NCBI GenBank assembly: GCA_028023455.1
Contig: JAQFVV010000281.1
Span: 1,118,001-1,182,000, forward strand
Direction: 5' to 3'
Origin: Epiperipatus broadwayi
Lineage: Eukaryota > Onychophora > Udeonychophora > Euonychophora > Peripatidae
Length of the DNA stretch: 64,000 nt
In this document: positions 1-11,800 of the stretch, piece by piece
How positions within the stretch are numbered: position 1 is the first letter of the stretch
Layout of the letters: every line of letters begins with the position of its first letter
Position numbers and translations under genes: made by a program
The notes under the pieces: model-generated
The model's database searches: none
Seen by the model: the letters and a program-made list of their open reading frames with translations, nothing else
Told to the model about the DNA's origin: nothing

Positions 1-190
1 TTTACAAATGTAAAAATGATCAATTTTTTGAAAAATCATTCACGATTTAACTGCATCAAAAATTGAAGAGTTGGAAGCATCAACAGTAATTAGCTTGAAC
101 GAAAATTGTTATTATTTATAGTAAAATTACTTTATTTTCATTATTGAATAGAAAATATCTCAATTGTAGGTTTTGTAAATAAAAAAAAAT
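1..190 (+). repeat. End of tandem unit 0 (intronic)
   Basis: This stretch aligns with 7515-7712, 20870-21045 and 63637-63837, the closing part of the other tandem units. Shared landmarks are the AACTGCATCAAAAATTGAAG motif and the TTATTGAATAGA stretch. It shows that at least one more unit lies to the left of the window. No exon is visible in it. Confidence 0.7.
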
Positions 191-468
191 TGTTTTGCTG
201 TGACACAAATACAATAAGAGTGACTATATAAAATCTTTACTTAGATGCAGATTTTTGTGATGTAGTTTCAGTTAAGTTAAACGTTGTCCATAGAACTTTA
301 GTATAAAAAAATTTCTGATATTTGTTAGATAAATTTATTAATTTTTACTTTGTGTGTTTTAAAACCCAAGATAAAATTGTAATTGAATGTACTTTTAATC
401 CTTAACTTCACAAATTTAGACTATTAAATTAGTGATAGCACATCGCAAAATTTGTCACGTTATCCAAG

Positions 469-2115
469 ATGGATTATCAATGTAAAAGCAAAACAAAGCA
501 AGCTACCAGCAATGTAGAGTATAACACCAAAAATCTGAATGGAAAAATTGTTGCGCAGATAACAGATAATTCTAAAATCCTCCCAAATAGTTAAACAACA
601 CTAAGAATGCGCAGGATTGGCAAGCAATGCAGGGAAAAGAAAGTCTAATCAAAAACAAAGAAATCGGTGTTGCAGAAAATTGTAGCTGGAAATCTGACAG
701 TTAAACATAAAAAAATTACCCAAAAACCTAAGTTACCCAAAAATGGAGCTGTCACATCTGGAGATAAAGTAGTTTCAAAGGCTATGCCCAAAAACCATGA
801 AAATCCGAGATCAAATAGTGAAGTTACAAACTTCGTTCCTGATTTTAAAAAATCAAACCTGCCAACATTAACAAAAGAAGCGAGTTTTTGCAAAAAAAAA
901 AGCGCTGGACCGGAAGTGACAAATTTTAATAAAACTCAAATGGATTTTAACTCAAAAAACATAACAATCAGGAGATAACATCCAAATCAACTAACACAAA
1001 TACAAATTGTGAACAAAAGATGGACAACTACCCTGAGAAAACTCCACAGGAGTTACACAACAAAGAAAATAAAGAAAATAACTGTCATAATATATCAAAT
1101 AATCCAAAGAAAGTCACAAACACTGTAATCAGATAATAATATGCCTAGGAGTAAAAACAATATCCATATTCAGTTCCCAGCACTTGAGGAAAACAGCACA
1201 AAGTCTATCACCAAATGTATAACTACCAAGTTTAACCAGAACATTACAACATATGCAGACAAACTGAAAATAAACCAGAATAACTATATATACCATAACA
1301 GCAAAAAACATAGAACAGCAACAAAGATATATGAATTTGATGCCAAAAGCAATAAAACTTCATATACAATAGACTTAAACTTGTTGGATCTTAAGGAAGA
1401 AATACAGTTTAACAACAATGGCACAATGCTATCTGATGCAATGCAGTACAATGACACATTACATCCCAAACACTATAAATTGGTTAGCTTTGAATTCAAT
1501 GAGAGAATCCCAATGGCTCTATTCAATTCATTTGCCAATTACACCAATGGATGAATACTAATTTTGACCACCACAAACAAGAAGTGCCAGCTTTTTCAGT
1601 TCCCAACTGATGAGTTTTTCCTTGTAATCAAGAAACAGAGCCTAGAGGATGCCATTAAATGCATTTATCATCATCCCAATGGCCACTACTTCATGGTCAA
1701 ATTTTACAATGTTTTTCAAACAGCTCTTCTGAAGAAAGCAACTGTTGCTCAGAAACAGGTTTCTCACAAAATCAACATGTCATGACTGAGGGTGGTTCAT
1801 GGAAACATATGCAACTGCTATATGAGCTTTGGCAGTCATGACATGCAGAAGCTGTTGGAAAAATATGGGACATTATCATCTTTCCAATATCTACCAGAAC
1901 AATGATTAGGAATTGAACTTGTTTCAAATACAGCAGTGTTCACATTGAAACCAGCACCTGAAATCTTGCCTATGGACTTGCTACCTGTGCTCGAGGTGAG
2001 AAAATGCTCTATGTTTCTTACCATCAAGGACATAAGACCTCAATGTTTTGCCTGTGGTGACCAAACACACCTGGTCAGGACTTCTGCCAAAAAAACATGC
2101 CCTGCTGGCATATCT
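469..2115 (+). pseudogene. LINE ORF1 (gag-like) remnant with zinc knuckle
   Basis: An ATG in good context (CCAAGATGG, 468-471) starts a Lys/Asn-rich, low-complexity N-terminus that soon meets stops. Open pieces lie at 667-978, 1141-1554 and 1564-1785. The middle piece ends NSFANYTNG and runs into a segment with FPTDEFFLVIKKQSLEDAI, which matches the equivalent ORF1 piece of the minus-strand LINE at 18337-18146. Near 2044-2085 is CFACGDQTHLVRTS, a CX2CX4HX4C zinc knuckle whose last Cys is Ser. ORF1 proteins bind the element RNA. Several frameshifts and stops mean it is not functional. Confidence 0.6.
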
Positions 2116-2129
2116 TGAAAACACCAATC

Positions 2130-4050
2130 TGAGTCTATATGGGATACCAAGGTTCATCCTTATCCACCTGTGTAGGTTCACAGTGCCTGTGGTATTAGGA
2201 GTGATGAATATGTTGGCTGGGGAATTCCAGACCATCCCAGACCTTTACCCGATTGCTCTGGTACAAGTCCTAAAAAAACAAACAAATCTTTCTGGTCATA
2301 CAAATTTATGCACAATATCCATGATGCCTCTCCTTATAAAAATGATTGAATCAATAATTAAAGATGGGATCCAGCAGCAGCTGCTAACAAAGATCTTTAG
2401 GTACCATTTTGATCATAAGGATTACTCTCTAAAATATGCAGTCAAGAAGCTTATGATACTGGCAGAATACATCAGGGAGAATCGGAAATTTCAACCCATT
2501 GTTGTCCAGTTGGATTTTATGATGGCCTTTGGCTCTGTCATGCCTGGTCAGCTATTTACTGTCCTCAGGCACAATGGGGTCCCCTTGAAATATGTCAAAA
2601 TTATTTTCAATCTGCTGCTCAATAGAACAATTCATGTAACTCTGTATGGCTCTGTTGCCCCAGGGTTTCAGCCATATATATCCATACCCCAGGGGTGACT
2701 GTTTAACACCCTTTGTTTCATCATATACACTGATCCCCTCTTAAAAGAAATAAATTGCCTGGCATATATATTTCGGCACTGGGGGATATAATACATTATA
2801 TTTCAGATGGAGATGATGTAACCATCATCCTTCCATCTGCAATGTTCCTTCCCCAGCTTTACCAACTCTTAGATGAATATACCAACCAAGTATCACCTGA
2901 AAGTTAATCCTATGAAAACTGCAGTATAGTGTATCAACAAAGGAAAAACCTAACATCTAAATTCACTGGGATGCCCCAAAATTTACTAAGATTCCTGGTG
3001 GCACTTTCAAAGTCCACAATGAGTCAGCAGATACAAAATATGCTCATAGAGAAAACTAAAAAATTATTAGCAGCTTGTCTTTGATCTCCATGTCATTCCT
3101 AGGCAAGATGACACTGCTCAATATGTTAGTCTTGCCATGGATCACAGACTACTTTCCAATCATCATATCAACCAAGACCTTTCAGATCACCATTAACACA
3201 GCATGTATCCAGCTGCTATGGGAAAAAACACCAAACAATATAGTCTGCATTTGTTTTTGGAAAATGCAGAAACCTAAGGATTTAAATGGTCTTGGCTTGC
3301 ACACAGTTCAGGTACTTTACATGCAAAGGGTGATACGCATACTGAAGGCATCGAAAGAGACAGACATGGAACATCAAATCCCCAGTATAGTAGAACATAC
3401 CAACACCCCACATCCTATAAAAAGCAAATGGATACTGAAATGTAGGTCTACATGGTGGGGCTCTTATGGGATACAGGTCATCTATTTAGCAACAAGAAAA
3501 CGTATTTTGACACATTCAAGTACATGTATCCTAGCCACCAAAAAAAACCCAGGAAGACTAGATATATTCATAAGGTCACTGCTTAAGAAAGATAGTTCTT
3601 GGGCCTAGGTGCCCAGATTAATCAATTTCATTATAAAATACCAACTGAATGTGCTTCCTACAAGGATATTTATGGTGGAATTCAGAGGCTTCAAAAACAT
3701 TGTCCCAACATCTGCCTCTGTGGTGAAAATAAAAAGACAATAGACCACATGTTTTCACTGCATGAAAATTGTAGACCTTAAAATAAGACTGGATTCTAAA
3801 GTCCAAGTTGCACTTTTACCACAATCCAGATGGCCAAGATAATAGTATTCACAAAATGGCTAACAAGGTGTCACCTTGTATTCCAATCCAACATAAAAAG
3901 TCCATGGGAAGTGTTCAAAAAATTCATGCATAAGTTAAGAACTAAAGATTACCTAATGGTCCTGGCTAAACTGTTCTCTGATACCTGGGAACAGATGGCT
4001 CTAGACAATATAGAAATGAATGGTAAAGATCTCTTATACTGTAGTAAATA
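2130..4050 (+). pseudogene. LINE ORF2 reverse transcriptase remnant
   Basis: The longest open part (2048-2698) carries RT motifs. These are YPIALVQVLKK and ISMMPLLIKMIESIIKD (fingers), QLDFMMAFGSV (motif A, with the usual AFD changed to AFG) and YISIPQG (motif B region). The motif C region near 2806-2817 reads DGDD instead of YGDD. Further C-terminal pieces follow: 3075-3608, including KPKDLNGLGLHTVQV, and a Cys/His motif (CPNICLCGENKKTIDHMF) near 3700-3760. Stops and frameshifts separate the pieces. The endonuclease half of ORF2 is absent. Confidence 0.7.
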
Positions 4051-5212
4051 GGATAACTATGAAGGGTGGCCTAATTGCACCATTGAGGTTGACAAAGTTG
4101 CAGAAATCAGTGGGTCTTTTACATTTGCAGATTCTTGTTTGCAAGAAATGACAACACCCCTGCAATACAAAGAGTATATGATGCATCCTGGACAAAGTTT
4201 GTGGAAATCAGTGGGTCCTTTATATTTGCAGATTCATGTCTGCAAAAGATGACAACACCTCTGCAGTACAAAGAGTGATGTGATGTGTCTGACTAACATT
4301 GGTTTTATTTATCTAATAGCCAAGATGCTATAAATAAATCAGTTTAGCTATACAAAAATTGATGATTGGAGATCCCATGGAGTCTAGTAAACTGCCCAGG
4401 GGTATGCCAGCACAGACAAAAGCATAGGACTGAATACAGTCAGGTCCTTTGGGTAGGCAAAGCATACAGTGGAACACCTATGAATCCTTAATTTCATGTA
4501 ATATTATGTACCGTAATTCATGTAATTTTTCAAAACAAATTAATTTCTTAATGAAAAAAAAAATTATAACTTTGGTTTATATGTAAGAACAGTAAAAGTC
4601 ATATATTAAAAGCCTTTTCTAAGCACAAATTTATATTTGTTTTGTGAAAGTATAACATTTTGGATAGTTTTAACCATTTTTATATCTGGATTAATAATCT
4701 GAGTAATGCATTTTAAATTCTTAACAACTCACTTGGGAATATCAAAATGTATTTTTGATCTTCCAAAAATAACAAAAACAACAATAAATTGAATTTTAGG
4801 TTTAAATATGTATAATAATTTGTCATCAGATAAAAGATTGTTTGTAACTATTTGGATATTTACTTAGACAATTATAATTTGGCAATGAATTTGTATCAGA
4901 AATATAATGCATATAGTATGAGTTGATGAAATAAACCTTGCTTTGATCGTCAAGAAAGATAATAGACATTGAATGCAGCCATTGAATAGACAGAAATAAC
5001 TATTCAATAAAAATGTATTTTTAGATTCATTTGCATTTTTGGAATACCTGTTACTAAATCTTACCGTTAGGGAACAAGAAATTAGCGTTCAAAACATTCA
5101 AATATTACTACTGTTATAGAAATACCACAAATTAAAATTTCTATATAGATATTTACAAAATCATTACAATAAAATTTATATTAAAGACATAAAAGAATTA
5201 TTTTATTCATTT

Positions 5213-5234
5213 TTCCTCTTCCATAAAAACTACA
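5213..5234 (+). pseudogene. Broken microexon A of half-unit 1a
   Basis: By alignment with 12844-12873 and 60372-60401 this is the remains of exon A: CTCTTCC, AACTACA and a GTAAGT donor survive. A deletion has removed the polypyrimidine/AG acceptor and the first part of the exon, so it should not be spliced in. Confidence 0.5.
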
Positions 5235-5336
5235 AGTAAGTTTTAACACATATATGTTCTATTTGACTGTTATTTCAAATAAATGAAAAGGTTTGATATT
5301 ATTTTTGTAATTTTAAAATTATATTTCATTTTTCAG

Positions 5337-5366
5337 CATCTCCTTTTTCAACTTCATCTACTAAAG
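5337..5366 (+). CDS. Mucin-like microexon B, half-unit 1a
   Basis: This is a 30-nt exon preceded by TTTTTCAG and followed by GTAGGTAT. In phase 1 it gives TSPFSTSSTK when the first codon is completed by a preceding exon ending in A. It matches the other B exons with Phe for Thr and Lys for Glu. Its partner exon A upstream is broken. Sequence support comes from conservation of the exon and splice sites among six copies; the encoded protein is inferred to be a Ser/Thr-rich, probably O-glycosylated, repeat. Confidence 0.5.
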
Positions 5367-5760
5367 GTAGGTATATTAACAACGTTTTATATAAGTGATG
5401 TTTATTATTATCAAATTTGTTTTGCGAACATTATTCAAAAATAATCTTTATTTGATAAAAAAAAACTTTATATAATTATAAATATAGACGTAAAAAAATC
5501 TATACAATTCAGATAAATATCTTTTGTTTAAAGAATACACTTTTTAGAATCTTCAACTTTTTTTAGTTAAGCAAAAGAATCTTACGTTTTATAAGCATTA
5601 CCATCATTTAATATTTTCCAATCTGTATTTTTCTAAATACATTTTTATAAAATGTAGTCTTAATTATTTCCACCTATCAGAGATAATTAATACGATTCAT
5701 TCTCTCAGTGCAATTCTGATTTAAAAACTATTTATGTCTTACAATCCATATTATATACAG

Positions 5761-5793
5761 AGAGAATTAACACCTGCAACATGAAATTTGAAG
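5761..5793 (+). CDS. Possible third microexon (exon C), 33 nt
   Basis: The sequence sits between a TATACAG acceptor and a GTAAGA donor, is 33 nt long and in phase 1 reads RINTCNMKFE with flanking partial codons. The counterparts at about 13449-13481 and 60934-60967 keep the donor (TTTGAAG, then GTAAGA). Their acceptor is changed (CAG to CTG in unit 2) or absent (unit 3). It may be a real exon being lost, or a chance splice-like sequence. It contains a Cys, unlike exons A and B. Confidence 0.25.
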
Positions 5794-6620
5794 GTAAGAA
5801 TTAAATTCATTGCCATTTCCAGAGTATATCTTAAATTGATAGAAAACATTTTTTTATTATACTTATAATAATTTCACCGAACTGAGAGTATATTTACAAA
5901 AGAAACGCAAAGATGATCGCATTAGATGATAAATTTAAATTTGACCGAAGTTCTTGATATTTTGAAAACGGAAGCAGATCGGAACTTTTTTTGTAATATT
6001 GAACAGTTTTAGGAAACTGTAGTGATATAACTCCAGCTAAATAACTATTATTTTTTACAAGTAGAAAAATAGTATTTTTTCCAATTTATTTTATATAGTA
6101 CACAACTCAATGAAAACATAGAAGGAAAAATAGCTTTTCTATCAGTCTTATATCCTGACCAATACATTTATACATCTCAAAATCTGATTATCCAACTCAA
6201 TTGTTGAACTTCCAAAGAAAAAAACAATATTAAATTCAGTTTTCCCTTCAATACATCTAATAATTTCTCATTCCATAAACCATAGTTTGTAAACATTTGC
6301 ATTTTTATTATACGATTGTCATTGGCAATAAACGCATGGCAGAAATTTGATCTTCGAGAATAATTTGAGTAAATACGATTACATTAATAGAGTACAAAAT
6401 TATTAGACATCTTTAGTGCAATTATTTGAATAGATTGAAGCCATATTTCAATAAAATTGGTTTTAAGATATATTTGCATTTTATAGTACATGTAACTATA
6501 TACTTACTGTTATATCCATACTACAAATTTAAAATTTAAGTACATGTTAACAAATATAATTGCTAGAACACTTATAAAAATGGTATTCTTACATTTTCTT
6601 ACTCATTTTTTATTCATTAG

Positions 6621-6650
6621 AAACAACTCCATCTTCCCCTAGAACTATTA
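6621..6650 (+). CDS. Mucin-like microexon A, half-unit 1b
   Basis: This is a 30-nt exon with acceptor TTCATTAG and donor GTAAGTAC. In phase 1 it reads ETTPSSPRTI, where the Glu codon is completed by the G that ends exon B. The intron to the next exon is exactly 100 nt. The phase-2 frame contains a TAG, so only phases 0 and 1 are open here; phase 0 is excluded by the copy at 12844. It is part of the repeating 20-residue Ser/Thr/Pro-rich unit. Confidence 0.6.
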
Positions 6651-6750
6651 GTAAGTACCAAAATTTGTAGCTCTCTTTGATTGCTAATAAAATGACTGAA
6701 AACTTCTGGAAATATTTTTGTAATTTCAAAATAACATTTTATATTTTCAG

Positions 6751-6780
6751 CATCTCCTACTTCAACATCGTCTACTGAAG
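6751..6780 (+). CDS. Mucin-like microexon B, half-unit 1b
   Basis: This is a 30-nt exon with acceptor ATTTTCAG and donor GTAGGTAT. In phase 1 it reads TSPTSTSSTE. It is identical to the B exons at 20080 and 61955. Spliced after the exon at 6621 it keeps the frame and ends in G, which starts the Glu codon of the next A exon. Confidence 0.6.
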
Positions 6781-7997
6781 GTAGGTATATTAACAAGTTT
6801 TTAGATAATAGATATTTATTACTAGTATTATTGCAGCAATCAATATATTTAAAAAATCTAATTATCAATTAACAATTTTATTAATTATAAATATAGACAA
6901 AATATTTAACAGAATTCAAATAAATATTCTCCATTCTTATCACATACACTTTTTTAAATCTTCAATTTCTTTTAGTTAGGCAAAACATCATTCGTTTTAT
7001 AAAAATCATCATCGTCTTCAGTTTCGTAATTCCAGACTGTCCATGATTTATTACATAATGTTTTCCAAACCGTATTTTTGCTAAATAGCTTTTTTAAAGA
7101 AATTGTGTCAAGTGTAAATAAATAATTTAATTACCTCCATCTCACACAGATATCTTCTGTAATTTTTTTCGCAAGCACAACGCTGTGTTTAACATTTATT
7201 TATGTTCCACACTTTCTCTTAAATAAATATTCAGATTATTACTATCTAAAACATGATCTTGGAAAGTAATAATACGATTGATCGTCTTTCTAGAGTGCAA
7301 GTGATATAAAACAACTTACTATCATAATTATAAAATTCCACCGGATTACTTGATAAAAATATAGAAGGTCGTAACCAAAGATAAATTTACATTTAAACTC
7401 AGTTTTATGAACGAATATTACAATCGGAAAAGATTGATGGTGTTTTATAAGATTGAAGAGATGTTTGAAATTTTAGTAATAAAGTTACATCTCCAAACTC
7501 TTATTTGTTTTTTTTTTTTTTACAAAAGTAAAAATCATCAATTTTTTGAAAAATCATTTTTGTACGATTTAACTGCATCAAAAATTGAAGAGTTTGAAGC
7601 ATCAACAGTAATTAGCTTGAACAAAAATTGTTATTATTTGTAGTAAAATTACTTTATTTTCATTATTGAATAAAAAACATCTCAATTGTGGGTTTCGTAA
7701 ATAAAATAAAAAATGTTTTGCTGTGACACAAATACAAGAAGAGTGACATAAAATTTTTCACTTTGATGCAGATTTTTGTGATGTAGTTTCAGTTAAGTTA
7801 AACGTTGTCCATAGAACTTTAGTATAAAAAAATTTCTGATGTTTGTTAGATAAATTTATTATTTTTTACTTTGTGTGTTTTATAACCCAAGATAAACCTC
7901 ACATCTTGTAATTGAATGTACTTTTAATCCTTAATTTCACAAATTTAGACTATTAAATTAGTAATAGCACATCGCAAAATTTGTCACGTTATCCAAG

Positions 7998-9594
7998 ATG
8001 GATTATCAATGTAAAAGCAAAACGAAGCAAGCTACCAGCAATGTAGAGTATAACACCAAAAACCTGAATGGAAAAATTGTTGCGCGGAAAACAAATAATT
8101 CTGAAATCCTTCCAAATAGTTAAAATAACACTGAGAATGCACAGGATTGACAAGAAATACAGAAAAAAGAAAGTCTAATCAAAAACGAAGAAATCGGTGT
8201 TGAAAAATATTGTAGCTGGAAATCTGACCGTTAAACATAAAAAAATTACTCAAAAACCTAAGTTAACCAAAAATGGAGCTGTCACAGCTGGAGATAAAGT
8301 AGTTCCAAAGGCTTTGCCCAAAAATCATCAAAATTCGATATCAAATAGAGAAGTTACAAACTTCGTTCCTGATTTTAAAAAATCAAAACTGCCAACATTA
8401 AAAAAAGAAGCGAGTTTTTGCTAAAAAGAAAGCACTGAACCGAAAGTGACCTCCAATGGATTTTAACTCAAAAAACATAGGCAATCAGGAGTTAACAGTC
8501 AAGTCAACTAACACAAATACAAATTGTGAACAAAAGATAGACAACTACCCTGGGACCACTCCACAGGAGTTACACAACAAAGAAAATAACTGTCATAATA
8601 TATCAAATAATCCAAAGAAAGTCACACAAAGACTGTAAGCAGATAATAAAATGCCTAGGAGTAAAAACAATATCCATATTCAGTTCCCAGCACTTGATGA
8701 AAACAGCACAAAGTCTATCATCAAATGTATAACTACCAAGTTTAACCAGAACATTACAACATATGCACACAAACTGAAAATAAAACAGAATAACTATATA
8801 TACCATAACAACAAAAAACATAGAACAGCAACAGAGATATATGAATTTGATGCCAAAAGCAATAAAACTTCATATACAATAGACTTAAACTTGTTGGATC
8901 TTGAGGAAGAAATACAGTTGAACAACAATGGCACAATGCTATCTGATGCAATGCAGTACAATGACACATTACATTCCAAACACTATAAATTGGTTAGCTT
9001 TGAATTCAATGAGAGAATCCCAGTGGCTCTATTTAATTCATTTGCCAATTACACCAATGGATGAATACTAATTTTGACCACCACAAACAAGAAGTGCCAG
9101 CTTTTTCAGTTCCCAACTGATGAGTTTTTCCTTGTAATCAAGAAACAGAGCCTAGAGGATACCATTAAATGCATTTATCATCATCCCAATGGTCACTACT
9201 TCATGGTCAAATTTTACAATGTTTTTCAAAAAGAGCTCTTCTGAAGAAAGCAACTGTTGCTCAGAAACAGGTTTCTCATCAAAATCAACATCACTGCCTA
9301 GGGTGGTTCATGGAAACATACGCAACTGCTATATAAACTTTGGCAGTCATGACATGCAGAAGGTGTTGGAAAAATATGGACATTATCATCTTTCCAATAT
9401 CTACCAAGACAATGATTAGGAATTGAACTTGTTTCAAATACAGCAGTGTTCATGTTGAAGCTAGCACATGAAATCTTGCCTATGGACTTGCCACCTGTGC
9501 TCAAGGAGGGGAAATGACCTGTTTTTTACCATCAAGAGCATAAGACCTCAATGTTTTGCCTGTGGTGACCAAATATACCTGGTCAGGACTTGTC
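7998..9594 (+). pseudogene. LINE ORF1 remnant, unit 2
   Basis: This is the counterpart of the ORF1 at 469-2115, starting at the same CCAAGATGG. The open pieces are 8197-8424, 8456-8638 and 8651-9064. The zinc knuckle at 9553-9594 reads CFACGDQIYLVRTC: the last Cys is kept but the His is Tyr, the reverse of the damage in copy 1. Stops and frameshifts interrupt the frame. Confidence 0.6.
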
Positions 9595-9599
9595 CCAAA

Positions 9600-11800
9600 A
9601 ACATGCCCTGCTGGCATATCCTGAAAACACCAATCTGAGTTTACATTGGATACCAAGGTTCATCCTTATCCACCTGCATAAGTTTACAGTGCCTGTGGTA
9701 CTAGGAGTGATGAATGTGTTGGCAGAGGAATTCCAGCCCATCCCGGACCTTTACCCAATTGCTCTGGTACAATTCCTAAAAAACACAAATCCTTCTGGTT
9801 TTACAAATTTATGCCCAATATCCATGATGCCTCTCCTTATAAAAATGATTGAATCAATAATTAAAGATAGGATACAGAAGCAGCTGCTAACAAAGATCTC
9901 TAGGTACCATTTTGCTCATAAGGATTACTCTCTAAGGTATGCAGTCAAGAAGCTTATGATACTGGCAGAATACAGCAGGGAGAAGAGGAAATTTCAACTC
10001 ATTGTTGTACAGTTGGATTTAATGATGGCCTTTGACTATGTGGTGGCCTGGCCAGCTATTTACTGTGCTCAGGCACTGTGGGGTTCCTTTGGCATATGTC
10101 AAGATTATTGCCAACCTGCTTCTCAATAGAACGATTCATGTAACTCTGGATGACTCTGTTGCCCCAGGGATTCAACCATATATATCCATATCCCAGAGGT
10201 CACTGTTCAGCACCCTTTGTTTCATCATATACATTGACCCCTTTTTAAAAGAAATAAAAAAAAAGTTGCCTGCCATATATGTTTAGGGAATGGGGGAGGT
10301 AATACATCACATTTCATATGGAGATGATGTAACTATTTCCTTCCATTTGCAAAGTTCCTTCCCCAGCTTTATCAACATTACCAACTCCTAGATGAATATG
10401 CCACCAAGTATCAGCTGAAAGTTAATTCTATGAAAACTGCAGTATGGTGGATCAACAAAGGAAAGAACCTAACATCTAATTTCACTGGGATGCCCCAAAA
10501 TTTACTAAAATTTTTGGTGGCACTGTCAAAATCCTCAATGAGGCAACAGATACAAAATATGCTCAGAGAGAGAACTAAAAAAATATTAGCAGCTTGTCCT
10601 TGATGTCCATGTCACTCCCAGGCAAGGTGACACTGCTCAATATGTTAGTCATGCCATGAATCACAGACTACCTTCTTATTACCAAATCAACCAAGACCTT
10701 TCGGAACACCATTAATGCAGCATGTACCCAGCTCCTATGGGAAAAAAACATGAAACAAAATAGTCTGCATTAGTTTTTGAAAAATGCAGAAACCTAAGGA
10801 TTTGAATGGTCTTGGCTTGCATGCAGTTCAGGTACTTTTCATGCAAAGGGTTATAGTCATACTGAAGGCATCGAAAGAGACAGACATGGAACATCGAATC
10901 CCCAGTACAGTAGAACATACCAACACCCCACAGACTATTAAATGCAAATGGATAGCTGAATTGTAAGTCTACATATTGGGGCTCATACCAGACACAGGTC
11001 AGCTATTTAGTAACAAGAAAACTTATTGGGACACATTCAAGTACATGTATGCCAGCCAGCAAAAAACCCCAGGAAGACTAGATATATCATAAGGTCACTG
11101 CTTAAGAAAGCTAAATCTTGGGCCATAGAGCCCAGATTAATGAATTTCACTACAAAATACCAACTCAATGTGCTTCTTACAAGGCAATTTATGGTGGACT
11201 GCAGAGGGTTCAAAAACATTGCTCCAATATGTGCCTCTTTGGTGAAAATGAAAAGACAATAGACCACATATTTTTTCAGTGCATGAAATTTGTAGACCTT
11301 GAAATAAGGCTGCATTCTAGAGTCTGAGTGGCACTTTCACCACAATCCAGATCGCAAACATAATAGTATTCACAAAATGGCTAACCACATATCGCCCTGT
11401 ATTCCAATCCAACATAAATAGTCCATGAGAGGTGTTCAAGGAACTCATGTATAAGTTAAAAACTAAAGATCACCTATTGGTCCTGGCTAAACTGTACTCT
11501 GATACCTGGGAACAGATGGCTCTAGACAATATATCAAATATTGCTTTTAAAATCCTATCGAAACTATAGAGATGAATGGTAAAGCTCTCTTATACTGCAG
11601 TAAATGGGATAACTATGAAGGGTGGCCTAATTGCACCATTGAGGTTGACAAAGTTGCAGAAATCAGTAGGTCCTTTACATTTGCAGATTCTTGTTTGCAA
11701 GAAATGACAACACCCCTGCAATACAAAGAGTATATGATGCATCCTGGACAAAGTTTGTGGAAATCAGTGGGTCCTTTATATTTGCAGATTCATGTCTGCA
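9600..11800 (+). pseudogene. LINE ORF2 reverse transcriptase remnant, unit 2
   Basis: The open stretch 9590-10129 has YPIALVQFLKN, MMPLLIKMIESIIKDRI and motif A as QLDLMMAFDYV (both Asp present). After a frameshift near 10,030-10,050 the frame continues to YISISQ. Motif C at 10317-10328 is an intact YGDD. The C-terminal Cys/His motif (CSNMCLFGENEKTIDHIF followed by FQC, about 11,218-11,282) is complete. It is better preserved at catalytic positions than copy 1 but still frameshifted, and the endonuclease is missing. Confidence 0.7.

Larger units (their letters stand above)
321..4563 (+). mobile_element. Non-LTR retrotransposon (LINE), degraded, internally deleted
   Basis: The ends were placed by comparison with unit 3, where the same intron sequence runs on without an insert (near 59,600-59,690). 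The element has a degraded ORF1 with a zinc knuckle and a degraded ORF2 with reverse transcriptase motifs and a C-terminal Cys/His motif, then an A-rich 3' end. The apurinic-like endonuclease present in the related element at 13628-19290 is missing: the ORF1 zinc knuckle is followed almost directly by RT sequence. Two imperfect copies of about 100 bp (from about 4103 and 4205) form the 3' region. The closest type is the jockey/I/R1 part of the LINE tree, judged only from motif style. Confidence 0.75.
191..7712 (+). repeat. Tandem unit 1 of the microexon array
   Basis: This unit begins at the TTTTGCTGTGACAC landmark and ends where the same landmark recurs near 7713. It consists of a LINE insertion (about 321-4563) and about 3.3 kb of intron-like DNA with two half-units. 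Half a (about 4564-5950) has a broken exon A, an intact exon B and a possible exon C. Half b (about 5950-7712) has an intact A and B pair. The halves are diverged copies of each other, so the array grew by at least two rounds of duplication. Apart from the exons the unit is AT-rich and without recognisable genes. Confidence 0.7.

Noticed and set aside
7407-7643. 78-codon frame ending TASKIEEFEASTVISLN
   Set aside because: The segment recurs in other units (52, 20,880, 63,683), but it is disrupted in unit 3 and has no consistent splice sites, so it is probably intron sequence.
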